64,000 nucleotides of DNA from NCBI GenBank assembly GCA_037903475.1, contig JBAJFG010000002.1:1364001-1428000 (forward strand). The letters are read 5' to 3'. The DNA comes from Ancylostoma caninum (lineage: Eukaryota; Nematoda; Chromadorea; Rhabditida; Ancylostomatidae). Made by a program: the position numbers and the translations under genes. This document shows positions 51,837 through 64,000 of this stretch, in pieces (position 1 is the stretch's first letter; every line of letters begins with the position of its first letter). The notes under the pieces were generated by a model. That model saw nothing but the letters and a program-made list of their open reading frames with translations, was not told the origin of the DNA and did not search any database.

Positions 51837-54422
51837 ATGTTTACATCTAGTTCATGTAGGTTGCTTACCTATCCAATTTGAAAGACATAGAGAAAACAAT
51901 GATTATCTCATTTGAAAAATTTAGTGTCTAAACCCTCCCTCACCAATTGTTGCCAAGCGTGTGGAAAAAAATTGATATCACATTCTGTAAGCAATCTTTA
52001 TGTACTAGAGTTCTTCTTTCTCAAGCTTCAACAGATATCCTTGATTTCACAGTTAACTTCATTCCAGTAAAAGCCGGTCGTAATTTCCACTAGGAAATAG
52101 GGTTTCACTATTTTTCGCTCTACCATCGTTCCCGTTCTATGCCTTATCACAGTCTGTTAATTTGTGGTGAACTCACTAAGCCTCGCCTACAAAAATTGGC
52201 ACCGGCAAGGGCAATCCAGAAAAAGAACGAGTCGACGAGCTGAATCAAGCCACTTATTCTGGTTAACCGTGGACTTTCTGGCTATAATTCTGCTTTTGGA
52301 GCGCGGCAGCTCTAAAAACAGACGAGACCGAAAGTCGTTCTTGGCGCAAGATTGAGGCCAATGGCTATGAAATTAGTGTTGCCTTTACGCGAATCCATGC
52401 TATACGAGCGAACTGACATTAGATGGATCGCGTTATGTATCGCCGTTTTCCTTTTTCGATCCTTATGAATAAGCGAGCAGCATAGGAGCCGAATACGGAT
52501 TCGATCCAGTGGCACTTCCTGTAGTATGGACGAGTTTCAGCATTGAGCTGTGGTTTTGCAACGAGCATGTCTACAGGAAGATTTCTTCCACCTCAGTGGA
52601 TATGGCTTCTTAGTCATTGTTTGCATTGTCATTTCCGAGACCTTGTCAGGATTAGAAGAAGCTTTCCTGGCTTGGTTGGTTGATTTGGGAGTACGCAAGC
52701 AAAAGGAAAGTCATTGTTCAATGTAAGGGTAGTAGTTGGTCTCTAATGCAGAAAAGAACGTTAACAAAGAATGTTCAGGAAAGAAGAACGTGTCAAGAGA
52801 GTCCTGAATCTGGGAGGAAGGAACAAATGGTTCAGAATAATGATGCGGTGGACTTTCCTTTCATATATTCTCCAATTGCTTTCAATAATTCCTCGAAGTA
52901 AATGCGTGTTGCTGATGATAGCCCTAATGGTTCAAAAAACGAAATAAGAAAATAAATAAAATTTAGTTTCTTTTTTCCTGACACTTAAGAGACAAACCAG
53001 ATATCCTAACCTCAGACAAGAGGACAAGTTCTGTTCAATTAGATATTTTAAATGCAGTAGTCGTCAGATTTGTTGAAGTGCCTGTCAATCACCAAATGCT
53101 TTCTGAGAATTTTGCCAATGTCAACCGCAAGCCAGTGCATGCAGAGATTTCCATGGTTAAGTTCTGTCTGTTTAAAAAAACTCCCGCACGCACTTATTAC
53201 CGACTGCTTTTGAGTAATGACATCGCATTTTTTTGTCGCACTTACGACCTTGAAAAAAAATGAAGAATGAGTGGAGTAGGAGGAAGGGCTTAAAATGACT
53301 TAGCGGTCCACTCAGGGGACAAGACTCTCTAGCGTCAACATGTTGTTTAATCTGTTATGTTTGGCGCAAAAAAAACTAGAATATGAATGATATGAAAAAG
53401 GGCAACGTTGGCGAGGTTCCTTGTTGGCTCAGGAATAACGAAAATCTACTAATGACTCCTGGAGAGGGATTGGATTATGCACGACCTAACAATGCATCGT
53501 TTATCCTCCTGTGCTTTCCTGCGGGAAAACGCTGCAGACGCTCAGATATTTAAGGAATCTCAACGGATGCTCCTGATCCATAAACAGCTCATAAGAGCAA
53601 AATCTCGCGTGACTTATGAAGTTCACGAAGCTTTGGAAGGTCTAGGTAGACTAAGTATTAGCATTTTTGGGCCACACTACACCTAGTTTGCCTGACTAGT
53701 AGGTCATTTGTCGAATTAGTATGGCAACAGCCGCTCTGGGCAACAAAAATTAGGAAGTTCCGTTGCTGACGGATCACAGGTCTCTGCTACCAGTCCACCT
53801 TCATTCACGGATGCACTCAACCAATGAGGAGGTTCCCTCCAGGTACGACTTTTCCTCCCGGCAATCCAGAATGAAGGGCTTTCTTGGACAAAACGTGGAA
53901 TGGCGTAACAGTCGCAAAAAATATATGTACTTCTGCCTGGAGAACACGTCCACTTTGGGAGGGGAAGGGGTAAGACTTAAGCACTGATGAATACCTCCAC
54001 AGTGGATTTGGACTTTTCTCAATAGCCCCACTAAAGGGACAGATTTAGTCGAGATAGCTAGGATGGTATAGGACAATAGACGCTGTGTCGAATTCAATTA
54101 CCTAGGAAATGAGCAGAACATCGAAAGCATTGCTTTCGGAAGCAATTTTGAGGAAAAAGTGACCGGCCCATGACAAAAAGCCCAACCATCTGCCACATCA
54201 CCGCGTTAAGAAAAGACCTTTGTTGAAAACAGGACATGATGGATGTGAGTCGAGACGAGTTTAGAGACATTTAGAGAGCAGATCCCTTGACATTTTCACC
54301 CTCCCATGACGTTTTTATTTACGTTTGTCTCTTTCAATTAGAACTTTCCTCAACAAATAAATAGTGACGTTTGGGTGAGAGTTGTGAACCCATTTGTGTG
54401 AATAAAACAGAGCGTCACCCAC
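51837..54422. other. unassigned DNA, possible gene relics
   Basis: A plus-strand stretch at 53477-53686 (LRENAADAQIFKESQRMLLI in frame) and opposing open frames at 53763-54097 look coding-like, but no domain or paired splice sites were found. A small hairpin, TCGAAAGCATTGCTTTCGGA, lies at about 54121. Confidence 0.3.
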
Positions 54423-54518
54423 CTCGTTGCAGTTCTTCGCTCCTTCGGCTGCGCTGGCCAGTGAGGGCATGAGGGTGGAGAGCGTGGCGAGCAACAGACC
54501 TGCTCCTAGTCCGCGCAT
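54423..54518 (-). CDS. first exon of a secreted or membrane protein
   Basis: ATG at 54518 follows a trans-splice-like acceptor (CACATTCGCAG|G) directly upstream. The 32 codons encode a clear signal peptide (MRGLGAGLLLATLSTLMPSL, then ASA) and a mature start AEGAKNCNE, ending at a phase-0 donor GAG|GTGGGT. An in-frame ATG 57 nt upstream is also possible, but the signal peptide favours the inner start. Later exons should lie at lower coordinates; I could not link any with certainty. The upstream region is GC-rich, as for a promoter. Confidence 0.6.
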
Positions 54519-54579
54519 CCTGCGAATGTGTGTGGGACTCGTGGCGCCGCCCGCTTTCTCTTCGCCTCTTGGCATACGG

Positions 54580-57500
54580 TATGAGAGGCGGGGCTAATTT
54601 GACCTCATCAAGATCTACTGGTCGTTGTTTCAAATGGAGTAGCCGGCGGCGTTGAGCAACTTGGATATAGGTACCGGCCTAACAGTATGACGTTAACGCA
54701 AATTAGGTAACGTGAAACTCCGTGGCGTTTCTCACCCGTCCCTGAACGGAGCAGAAAGAAATTGGTTGGTGATGGGGTGTAGATTACCCACGACGAAAGC
54801 AGCATCTGGTGGGTTGGGCAATAAGTTCGTGAGGTTTTCTCTATCTTGTATTCTCGCGGTGATTCGAACTTCGTTCGATCTCGTATCATCAACCATTTTG
54901 TAGCTTCCATGTTCCTTGTTCTTCAAACTTTGGCACTTTTAGGCACTTTCAGGCCTCCGAAGGCGACGACTGAGTCGAAATGCCGGGCTGAGTAGTAAAT
55001 TTGTCCATCTAACAAACCTTGTCGGCGCACTGATAGTTTGAAAGATTACATTTTGTAGCTATTGGTTTACTCTTCACAAATGTCCTAAGTATTGCCACTC
55101 CTCACCTTCTATCCCATGAAATTAACCCTTCAACTCGACTAGAATGGAAACCTCAGGCAACTCGTACTGTTCGACTCTGATCATGGTTTGAATGCAGCAC
55201 GGCAAGCAAAAGTTATCAGTGGCGTTGTTTCTGAAAAGCAGTTCTTTTGATGTCAATGGAAAACCACACGAACTTGTTGCCCAACCCACTAATTCGGAAA
55301 TGTATATGTTGCTTAACAACTGGAACGGTAACGACAGAGACAGCTCCATTTTTCTTATTTCCAAATTTTTTAAACCCTAGGAATTTTCGAATCTGGCCAT
55401 TCCAACAGTTATTGTAGTTGCTTCTCCACTACTTCCATGTTGGTATACCTGTATGCATCCGATGCATCCGGAGAAAACACTCAAGTTGAAAACCCAGGCA
55501 GAGAATAGAAGGTACCTCTCAATAACCTAGAGGCAGCAGAAGACCGAGTGCAGAATAGCAACAAAGTTTATGGCGGTAACAGGTCTGAAGGTTTTTATGA
55601 GGGCTTCAATAATAGTTACGTATGTCAGATTTCTGTGCTATGTACGGGTGAGATGAACCGCAGACTTTGCTCCAGAGTCGGACTGCTCATGTACCTTTTT
55701 CCGAGAGATAGAAGTGGAACGAGGGTACATACTCAAATCCCAAAATGTTACAGTTGTGAATATCCTTCGTCCTCAATGTGGTAAGAAATGGTCAGTTTTT
55801 CAAACACTTTCTTGTTAGTCCGTTTATTTTTCGCCTTCTCATGATATAGCTCATCTGAGCACCTCCACAAATGACTAATCGTTCAGAAATTTGTATACTG
55901 GACGAGAAGAAGGCCTCCAGTCCTTTTTGGTCTCCCTCCATTGCTGTACTGCTCTCCCTCGTCCGAACATTATATTTAATATGCCTTATTAAAAGCGAGT
56001 ATTCGAACATGCCCAACATGCTACTCGCTCGTACTTAGCTACAATGTATATTTCTATTACGGCATCAGGAAATATCTAGCAACTTAAATTCCGGTTTCCC
56101 AAGAGTCTGTTCGTGTTTTGCGTATTCAAAAACACTCCCTTCCGGTACAGATGGAGAGGCTCGAGAATTTAAAAAGGCAAAACTTTCAGGTCTAAGAATG
56201 ATGATATGCATTATTAAGGGGAAGTCGAGGTGAGTAATCATGAATCTAAGATGAAACGTTGGGATGGTAAGGTAGGTACGCATCTCTGGAACGTCGCCTT
56301 CCGGGTACGAGACTTTATTACTTCCTGACTGCCCATCAAATTCGTTAATCACGCAATTTCTCATTTCGAGTTAGACATATGGGTTAAATAAGTGAAAATC
56401 GAAGCTACTGCTCGAGTCAGCAATTTTCCGCTAGTATTTCATTCGGCTTTAAATTTATTCTACTTACATGTTGCAAACGAGTCGCTCCTCCAGGAAATTA
56501 GCATGAGACGGAATGTGTAGAAGTTCTCGCACACTTTCTGAAGAAGCTGTTCATCAAATGAAACAACGTAAACATTGGTAAGCGTACTTAATAAGTTTCC
56601 AGTGATATCGATCGAAGCCCACAGAGAAGTTTTCAGGTGATGCCACTCCCAGCACAAAAAATTCGTCCTATCCAGAATGAAGTTTCAACAAAGAATTACT
56701 GGGCGACGCAACCTTATAAGCAGCAAGGAGCGATTAGCACAAAGTCGGTCGTTGCCGTACTGAACTTATAGCACGGTTCCATTCCTCAAATACAGCGTAC
56801 GAATCCATTGGCACTTAAATCAACTTTTATTTAGATTTCTACCCGGTTTTTTGTAATGTTCCATACAAGAACAGATGTTTCTTAAAATATTATAGTAACC
56901 GTGGCATTTCTGAAAACGAACATCTTTCCAGAGCTTTATGAAAAAATATTGCAATCACCAACTGATGCATGAGAGAGTAGCTGTTTCTCCGGAAAATGAG
57001 ACAACTTTTTCCTTGTGCACAATTCGAGCGGGCCACTGACACCAAACTCCGCTATCTGAGCATAATTCATGTGGTCATTGAAGTCAACCGGAAATCGGAT
57101 CGAAGAAGTTCGAGTTTTCAAGTCTCAGGCACATGGTATTCAGAGCCCCCGCATTTCCTCATGGTCCGGAGAACACGTGCCAATTATGTAGTTAAGACTG
57201 GAGTTGGTTAAGGTGTAAGAAAGTAAGCAGCATGTACCTCATTCGCTCCTGCTGAGCAATAGGAAAGCGCCGAAATGGACTCTCAGTGAGGGGTCTTCGA
57301 AGGCAACTCCACTGACGGACAAGGCAGAAGGGGGCCTTAACACAGTACCGAATGATGTGGTGGATGTACTCAAAATTGAATATTTTGTTCCGAACTAATG
57401 AACTCCACTGAAGGAACACCTAGTTCCACACCAAGTACAACCAAAATGCAGATCCCAGCTTCTTAAATCATATTTCGCTCACAACGAAGCACGGGTGTCC

Positions 57501-58990
57501 TTCCTCACTATCTGAAAAAGTACGTGAAAGCGATTGTCTGCGAAGGCACTTGGAACCTAAATGTCGAGGGATAGCACAAAGAGGTAGCTATGGTTTGGCA
57601 GAAAGGTGCATATCTTACCCTAGAATTAACCTCTGGACCGCATTTTGTGCAACAGGTAGGCTGGCTACATGATTCGAATCAACAAATCCTTTTGGTATAT
57701 GTGTATATTATTAGTGGCCAACATTTGCACGGAGAACTGGTTTTTACAGGAGTGCGTGTTGGTCACAATCGCTTCCCAGAAAGTTCCCGAATCTCTCCAC
57801 TGACATGTTCATCATACCATAGAGTGCTGGGTGTGCTTACCTCTGAGTGTCAGGTTAGTTATATAAACCAGCCGAATTCGAAGGAAGCAATGGAAGGATT
57901 GCAAGAATTGAATGGAAGCAGTGAACCGTGTTCTCTGAAGAAATTGGACGAAAAACCCAGTTTTCGTTCTTCGATTACTGGGGCTAATTAAAATCTTTAC
58001 ATACTATAGTGTCATCATCGCTTTGAGATCTCCATAAGCGCTGTCACCTGTTGGAATGCACGTAGAGCCTTATAGTGTAGGAAACATCAGCGGTTCGGAG
58101 TCCTGGCTCACTTACAGGCACGATCTGAGCGCTGACATTCTGCTCATGTGCACAGCCGAACATTCAATGACATCGCTATGCCTGATCCTATCCTATCAGC
58201 GACATCAGACCAAGACCGAGGGAAGCTTTCATACAAACAGTAGTGTTTTAATGTGCCGTAATCGAATTCTCATGAAAGGAACCAGAAAAGCGAGTCCGCA
58301 CTATCTCATAAGTAACTTAACGTTAGTCTCTTTTTGTTGTAAATTTTTTTACAACTATGACAAATTTGCACATTTTAACGGGAGAATTTCCATTGGCATT
58401 CTGCTCAGCTCACACAGTTTAGTAGGCCAACGCAGTCTACGCTATGCTTTGCAGGAAGCGTTTCTCCTATTCTGGAAAGGGGACATTCCGGACCAATGTT
58501 TTGTACCAAAGTAGGCATGAATGCTAAAGGATAAAACTCTGTATTGTTTGTAGGAAAAGCATCTGGGATACTGAATTAGGAGAATTTCAATACAGATGTT
58601 ATTTACACTCGACACCGTGTTGGTTTGTGGCAAATGTGAGGAACCAGCAGGGAATGGAGCCCACGATAGCCCCTTCATTTGGCCGCAGACCGAAGCTGTG
58701 ATTAGATTTGAATGGTTTCGGGCATTGCACATATACTACCCTATCAGTCGGAGCCGTTATGGTCTGACTGCCGAAGCTAGTGTCTTTGAAAGTTCGCTAT
58801 ACATATATTCCAGCAACTTCTCACAGCAATATACTTTTTTTTCTGTGCCTTCTCTCGAAAGATTACATTGTGAAACCTTCACAATGTAATAAATGAATGA
58901 ATGTGATTATTTTAAACTTTTGTTCTGTGGAATTTATCCTCATTTTTAATTTGAGATTGAGCCACAACAACCCAATAACTGGCTCAACTT
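54580..58990. other. unassigned DNA with scattered open frames
   Basis: Longer open stretches on the plus strand (57590-57991, 133 codons; 58056-58514, 152 codons) have no recognisable motif, and by length alone such frames are expected by chance in 64 kb. A possible start exon MVWQKGAYLTLELTSGPHFV then QQ ends at a GTAGGC donor near 57656. Confidence 0.3.
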
Positions 58991-59295
58991 TTTGGGCAAG
59001 ACTGTGCTGCCTCTAGAAATCCGCGGCTGTGAACTATGCTTGCAGAATTCTTATAAGAAGATAGAGCAAGAGAGGAAGAGCACCCACAAAAGTTCATTGC
59101 ATGTTCGTGGATTCTCTTCAAAGTTTCAAGGTGAAAAACAACGTTACACTGACTGCGCTGGAATTCCTTCCGCATGTTAGGAAAATTTTGCACCTTAGGC
59201 AAACCAGGTTTCCCCTGACACGTTTCCACTTTTTATAAATGTCGGAGTAAATCGAATCTGTGGAATTTTGTTTGAGAATGCTGTGTCTTTGCAGA

Positions 59296-59450
59296 CCTGC
59301 CCCGGATTCCACTCTTATTCTGGATTTGATAATAGGGACTGCGTGGAAATTCCTTCTACGGGTGTTAATTGGTCGCCGCTGATTTGCGTCACTCTGAAGC
59401 TTCGTGGAACCACTCACTGGTGCTACTGCAGTGCAAATAGAATTCCATGA
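59296..59450 (+). CDS. possible terminal exon of a Cys-rich secreted protein
   Basis: Acceptor TGTGTCTTTGCAG, then an open frame to stop at 59448-59450: TCPGFHSYSGFDNRDCVEIP, then STGVNWSPLICVTLKLRGTT and HWCYCSANRIP. Five Cys with a closing C-x-C suggest a small disulfide domain of the kind common in nematode secreted proteins. A related short stretch (GACTGCGCTGGAATTCCTTC) lies upstream at about 59151, hinting at a duplicated domain. The opposite strand is open for 157 codons over the same DNA, so strand is not settled. Confidence 0.35.
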
Positions 59451-59716
59451 GTTTTGTTTTATTCCATTTTGGGACCCTCTCTGCAATGGCTTGTTTTGCA
59501 CTCTGGGGATTCTCTTAATTGTATGTTGTTGTACGTCGTAACAAGCGGGAGCAGACCCGAAATATTCTTTGGGACTTTTTGTATTCGTCAAATACTGAGC
59601 AGTTGTTTCTGACTTTCGCTACCCGATCACTTTTCCAGAGGACGAAGTTGTTTGCTGTATGTTTCCAAGCAAGACCTACAGAAATCATTTAGAGGTTCTA
59701 GGAAGAGGTAGGTGAT

Positions 59717-59812
59717 TGTTAATCATTTAAGCTACAAAATGTTAATCATTTAAGCTACAAAACCTAAGAAGAAATGTTAATCATTTAAGCTACAAAACCT
59801 AAGAAGAAATGT
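59717..59812 (+). repeat. short tandem repeat, three units
   Basis: TGTTAATCATTTAAGCTACA occurs three times in 96 bp, the last two units extended by AAACCTAAGAAGAAA. It is a local slippage or duplication product. Confidence 0.85.
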
Positions 59813-59974
59813 CTTTACATGCATTTGGTAGGGGAATCAAATATTTCTGAGGTGAAATGAATGAAATATTAATACGAGTGGTCATATTCAACCTTTCTTG
59901 GGGTTAGTTGAGCTCCGTTCAGAGTTACAGTATTCTCCGGGGTGCTGACGTCGTCAAAGTGGAGTCTCGCGGAA

Positions 59975-60057
59975 CTGGAGGGAAATGAACGAGGGAACCT
60001 CCTATTTTCACAGACTGGCTGTGAAAATAGGAGGTTCCCTCGTTCATTTCGCTCCAG
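59975..60057. repeat. near-perfect 39-bp-arm hairpin
   Basis: Arms 59982-60013 and 60019-60050 are perfectly complementary over 32 bp around the loop ACTGG. After one G/G mismatch they pair for six more bases (CTGGAG with CTCCAG). A third partial copy (GGTTCCCTCGTTTTCACAC) follows at 60058-60076. No known element ends or flanking duplication were seen. Confidence 0.9.
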
Positions 60058-61837
60058 GTTCCCTCGTTTTCACACAACGAAAATCATGCATAGTCTCTGG
60101 AAGACATCATCACTAACTGACGGAAGCTGGCCAAATCTAAATATCTGTTGACACTTTCAACTATGTCTAGTCAAGCTGTAACCGGTGAATACTGCCTTTT
60201 TTGATTTCTATCAACCCATTCTCGCGAGATTTAATCACTAAAATTTGTAGTGGAATTTCCTCCCCAGATTAGACCCCATTAGCTCCTGTTTGGTGCACTG
60301 TAATGATGGAGTGCTTACTGATCAGTAATTGAATTTATGAACTCAATGAAAAATCTTTTTTAGCTCTGATTGTCTAAGGATTACTTCGCAAATTCTCAAC
60401 GCCCTTCACATTGCTGTGCAACCGTTTGCCGCAGCTATGTGTTTTGTTTTTCTTTTGGAAATAAAAAAAACATATCAGTTTCCATAAAAAGTGGTCCTGG
60501 TACTCCACCGACGCACGGCGCTACCTGAGTCCATTCAAAAATTGGATTTTGCCTTTATTTAGCTTAAATTCATTCGTTGGAACATCGGGCAAGTTTGTTG
60601 TTGTTCCTGCTCTGGTTCGAAATCCCTGATTATCTAAAGTGATATTATCGCAGCTTCTGAAAATGGGAAATCAACCCGAATTCGGGTCTCGTGAGCTTCC
60701 GAGTGAGCTGCTTGGTTTATAGTTGCACCGGACAGAGTTCTGTGATGTCAATGTAAATCATCTTTTGGATGGTTCATGCGTTTTCCGATTTTTTCTTGAA
60801 CTTTCAAGAAAACATGACTTCTTCCGGATGGATGTTTATTGAAAATAAGGGCACGTTGAAGGATCAACAACAAATGGATCCTCGCATAGAAGTATGTTGT
60901 TGGATCGAGTAGGTAGGACTTCAGATCAGTATCATACCTCCAAGGGGAACATCCTGAATATCACATCCAAAGCAATTTGTTGCGACGATCGTATAGAGTC
61001 ATACTCCTGTGGTGTCTGCCGGGCAGGTGGCATCTCACAAACTTTACAGGTCGTGTGTTGCTCTTGACGTACATCTATTAGCACTAAGGAGCATCCTGAC
61101 ACTGTTTGATCACTTCGGTTAAGCAACGACTATGCATGCACCAAAAACCACTTCCGATGTTTATGGAGGCGACCTTGCAAAAACTTCAAGTGCTGCAACA
61201 CCTTAATCTCCCTAATGCTTAAGTTTATGCTCAAGTTGAAAACATACATGCACTAAAATGGAGCTGAAAAGCGGACGCCTACACACGTATTGTTGGAATG
61301 GGAAACCACTGGCACAAATGCTGCATTTTGCATGGAACTATGCAGATTGGAAATGTGAACATCTCCTGACAGTCTCCATGTGGTGAAATCCATTTATATG
61401 TCTGTTGGCAATCGCTTAGTTCTCACAATCCGGGAAAAATCCACGAAATCTGTACCCTTTTGACACTGAATCGTGCCCTCCGATGTTAACACCTTCGCGA
61501 TAATGTGCTCAACCGTTGACAAGCATGCTGCGACGCGTGGAACCGCCAGCTCAACCAGGTGAGCACGCTATGCTCAAGAGTTATACTTTTGCGAAGCAGT
61601 CATAATTAGCAAAGTTCTACATAGTGGTATACTAACAGATACTCAAGCGTTCTACACACACACTGGGCAGGACAGATCTCCCTCCAACTCTTTTTTAATA
61701 CGAGGTTGAAATGCACAACACAACATCAAGTGAATGGACGACACATTTGGAAACGCTCTTGTCGGCCCAAGGGGAAAACGATTGGTCTCCGATTTGCTCA
61801 GTTTCGGAGTATATGTGGCGGAGGAAGAATTCCTACC

Positions 61838-61907
61838 ACGTGGGACCACGTGCTCAAGCGGTTGAGCACGGGACCCGCGCGTGGTCAAATGTGCGTATCC
61901 CACGTGA
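61838..61907. promoter_or_regulatory. cluster of three CACGTG boxes and a hairpin
   Basis: CACGTG occurs at about 61839, 61848 and 61900, with the hairpin GTGCTCAAGCGGTTGAGCAC between. CACGTG is the E-box bound by bHLH factors. A coding-like plus-strand frame (61711-62028) overlaps, so function is open. Confidence 0.3.
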
Positions 61908-63549
61908 TACACTATACCAAAAGCGTAAGCTCACGAATCTGTCATTAAAGTCTGCACCAATTGCCACCTTACGGATAATCGTTTTTATCGATATCTCAGC
62001 TCATATCTGTGGATGGCTGCAGTTTTAATTTTGTTGCGTCTTCCAAAGAAGAGATTAGAAAAGCAGATTGACGATTAAAAAAGCATGTAGACGGGTAGTA
62101 GCAGTTTCACACGTAGGTAAACTATGTAAGTAGAAAAAAAAAACAAATATCAATCAAATTTCTCTCTCTCCCTCTGCCGTCAACTAGCACTTGAAGGCTG
62201 ATATTGAAAATCCTGGCTTGCTTCCGCGAATCCGTTCATAAAGAGAATTTCATATGGCTCCGATCAGAAGTCTTCATGCACATATGTATGGTCTCCATCT
62301 TCTCCACCAACATCATCATTATTTTATATATGGACTGAAAACACAAGCATCCAAGAAAGGGCCAAATCCATGTTTTATATGTCCTAGTTGAATTCAATAT
62401 TATGGCCGAAATTACAAACCAAATTGTGTTGGATGAGTCCTGAACAAGATGTAAATTTCTGGAAATTTTCTCATTAGTTGGTGATTGAGACTTTTCACAG
62501 GACCTTTCTTCAATTTGAGATCTTTCTTTCTTCTCCACCATTTTTGGTCTTTTCAAGATGTCAGGATAACTTCCTTCACATTGCCCCAAAACTGCAGTTT
62601 TTCAGGTCCGGTCTGCGCAACCCTAGTTCTCCAAGCGGAACTTACGTAAGAGCATCCATCCTTGCGACCACTGAACAATTTCACTGATCTCGTGTAGCAT
62701 TTCTAATCGGAAAGACGTGCGGAATCTCTGTCAGTGGTGGGGAGGTGTTATTTTTGCATAGCTTTCGCCTTAGCTCCTTCTTCATGAAGTTGTCCACAAA
62801 ACTGTTAGCCTCATTCCTATTTTGAGCGACGTGGATAATAATCATGGTCTAAATCCACTTGCATCGTCTTCCTGAGCCGGATACTGGGTATGATGCATCC
62901 CACACTGGAAGGTAGTTTCGATGTACCTTGCCCCATGGACCTATCGATTGGTTCCCGGAACGTTCCAGAAATATGGAGATACAACATCAGCGATGCGCAG
63001 ATAAAAGGCTGATGGAAGTATTTCATAATGCGACTGACTTCTATGCAGTATTCCTACGGATCCATGAACGTCAATTACACTCTAACTTTCTGAGATTCCA
63101 GCGTTATAGGTACGTAACGTTTGAATGAAGTGAGATGGGCAACAGAGAACTTTCCAGTCGCGTTCCCGAACTTCTTTAAGCGAAAGTGCGCTGCTCGACA
63201 ATTCCTAATGAGAATCAACGGAACCAGTGCTCATTTAGAGTTCGCCGGCTTCTTGAAGAGGTCCGAAGCTTCATTAACTCCGACTGTACTTCCCTTAAAT
63301 GGTCGGTTTTTGTGCTCCTAGAGGAGCCATTCTGATGACGTTTCTTAAGAAAATGTCCACTTCATCAGCGGCAGCTTCCGGCCCTGGGCACTCACTGTTC
63401 AGGACGAAGTAATTGGATTGCACAATTTGCAGCGCTGAAACTCTCGTAAAGAACTTCGGCTGGTGTGTGGGGCTAAAGCAATTAGGACGAAGCCGAGACA
63501 TCTCAACTGATCTTTTCGACAGCCATTTCGTCAGGGGACTGGTCTGGTC
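61908..63549. other. mostly unassigned; coding-like plus stretches
   Basis: At 62880-63005 the plus strand in one frame reads SFDVPCPMDLSIGSRNVPEI then WRYNISDAQIKG. At 62998-63100 a different frame reads CADKRLMEVFHNATDFYAVF. They may be exons or a frameshifted gene relic. No domain is recognised. Confidence 0.3.
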
Positions 63550-63846
63550 TTGGCTTTGGACTACGAGGAAGAGGGAAGTTGCGTAGAACGAGTTAAGAGA
63601 GGCTTAACATCCCGGACGTACTCTTGTGTTACGAGCAGTGACATTGCTGAGAGTAGACTCATTTTGCAGAGATTTCTACAAGATCTTTCTTCGCATGTCA
63701 CCTATACATTCGCAAAGGTTTTAAAAAAAACTGGCGAATTAATGCAGTTATCTGCACAAAAGTCTCACAATCAAGTACGCAACAGATTATCAGCGGTTCC
63801 TGATCACCTGATGAACTCTGAGCTGCTCCCAGAGGAGCGAGAGTAG
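63550..63846 (+). CDS. coding-like terminal region, unidentified
   Basis: Open for 98 codons to TAG at 63844-63846. Contains LDYEEEGSCVERVKRGLTSR, then SSDIAESRLILQRFLQDLSS and KTGELMQLSAQKSHNQVRNR, ending LLPEERE. The mix of helix-forming residues is protein-like. Internal acceptor and donor candidates exist (TTTTGCAG at 63663-63670), so the true exon limits are unclear. Confidence 0.35.
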   Translation: MALDYEEEGSCVERVKRGLTSRTYSCVTSSDIAESRLILQRFLQDLSSHVTYTFAKVLKKTGELMQLSAQKSHNQVRNRLSAVPDHLMNSELLPEERE

Positions 63847-64000
63847 AAAAAGTCGACGAAAAAGCGAAGTGTTAACGAACGGAAGCTGCATGAGTGAAAA
63901 AGTGCTGCAAAACCGGCGGGGGATGGGTTTTGGTTTAAAACCGGTGCAGATCACATCAGAATAACTTCTCAGAAACCTCTGAGCACCGGTGCCAACCCAA

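Larger units (their letters stand above)
59451..61830. other. unassigned DNA with tandem repeat and hairpin
   Basis: Holds the tandem repeat at 59726-59812 and the long hairpin at 59975-60057, given separately. No exon is supported. Confidence 0.4.

Noticed and set aside
53763..54097. Opposing open frames as a real gene
   Set aside because: Both strands are open over the same DNA and no motif or matched splice pair supports either.
58056..58514. 152-codon plus-strand open frame as a gene
   Set aside because: No recognisable motif, poor composition and no splice or start context.

Overview
The window is nuclear DNA of a nematode, most likely a hookworm or close relative (strongylid). The evidence is a flp-14-type neuropeptide gene with four KHEYLRFG units on the minus strand at 43.3-43.6 kb, nematode-type short introns, degenerate TTAGGC/GCCTAA telomere-like repeats, and the kinds of RTE, CR1-like, mariner, Tc1-like and hAT elements common in these genomes. 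Genes are split into small exons. Nothing looks prokaryotic or organellar. Since I could run no searches, single-exon calls rest on splice signals, reading phase and motif recognition.

Genes. Best supported are (i) two joined exons of a TAF3-type histone-fold protein (minus, 4478-4827), (ii) three phase-matched exons of a four-pass membrane protein (plus, 20475-22074), and (iii) the flp-14 neuropeptide precursor (minus, 43255-43642). Less certain minus-strand pieces are a PHD-like zinc-finger exon (338-481), a lone exon at 9347-9421, exons at 29221-29682, an exon at 47081-47204, a terminal exon with poly(A) signal at 48085-48204, and a signal-peptide first exon at 54423-54518. Around 15.9-17.7 kb a gene-like unit is present twice in inverted orientation, both copies ending in the same ETYLA C-terminus. 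A Cys-rich terminal exon (59296-59450) and a coding-like stretch (63550-63846) are plus-strand candidates.

Mobile DNA fills much of the rest. 2.3-4.0 kb: a 1.6-kb hAT-type fold-back element. 5.2-7.9 kb: a dense nest of short inverted-repeat elements. 8.3-9.1 kb: a TTAA-flanked MITE inside telomere-like repeats. 11.3-15.8 kb: a run of fold-back, Tc1/mariner-type and mariner elements. 16.9 and 51.6 kb: two copies of one hAT MITE with 8-bp target duplications. 19.1 and 44.4 kb: a dispersed short element. 23.0-23.9 kb: a fold-back element and a GC-rich palindrome array. 24.5-29.2 kb: two nearly identical 2320-bp tandem copies. 31.4-40.7 kb: one CR1-like LINE broken by a TTAA MITE, an RTE retrotransposon and a second copy of the 1.6-kb hAT fold-back. 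41.5-42.8 kb: a complete-ended Tc1/mariner-like element with a broken transposase. From about 44.7 kb rightward, repeats are sparser and the DNA is mostly unassigned intergenic or intronic sequence.

The transposons are nested clearly enough to order: the LINE is older than its three insertions; the telomere-like tract is older than its MITE; the 24.3-kb TTAA MITE is older than the 2320-bp duplication, whose breakpoint lies inside it. Nearly all transposon reading frames are visibly broken.
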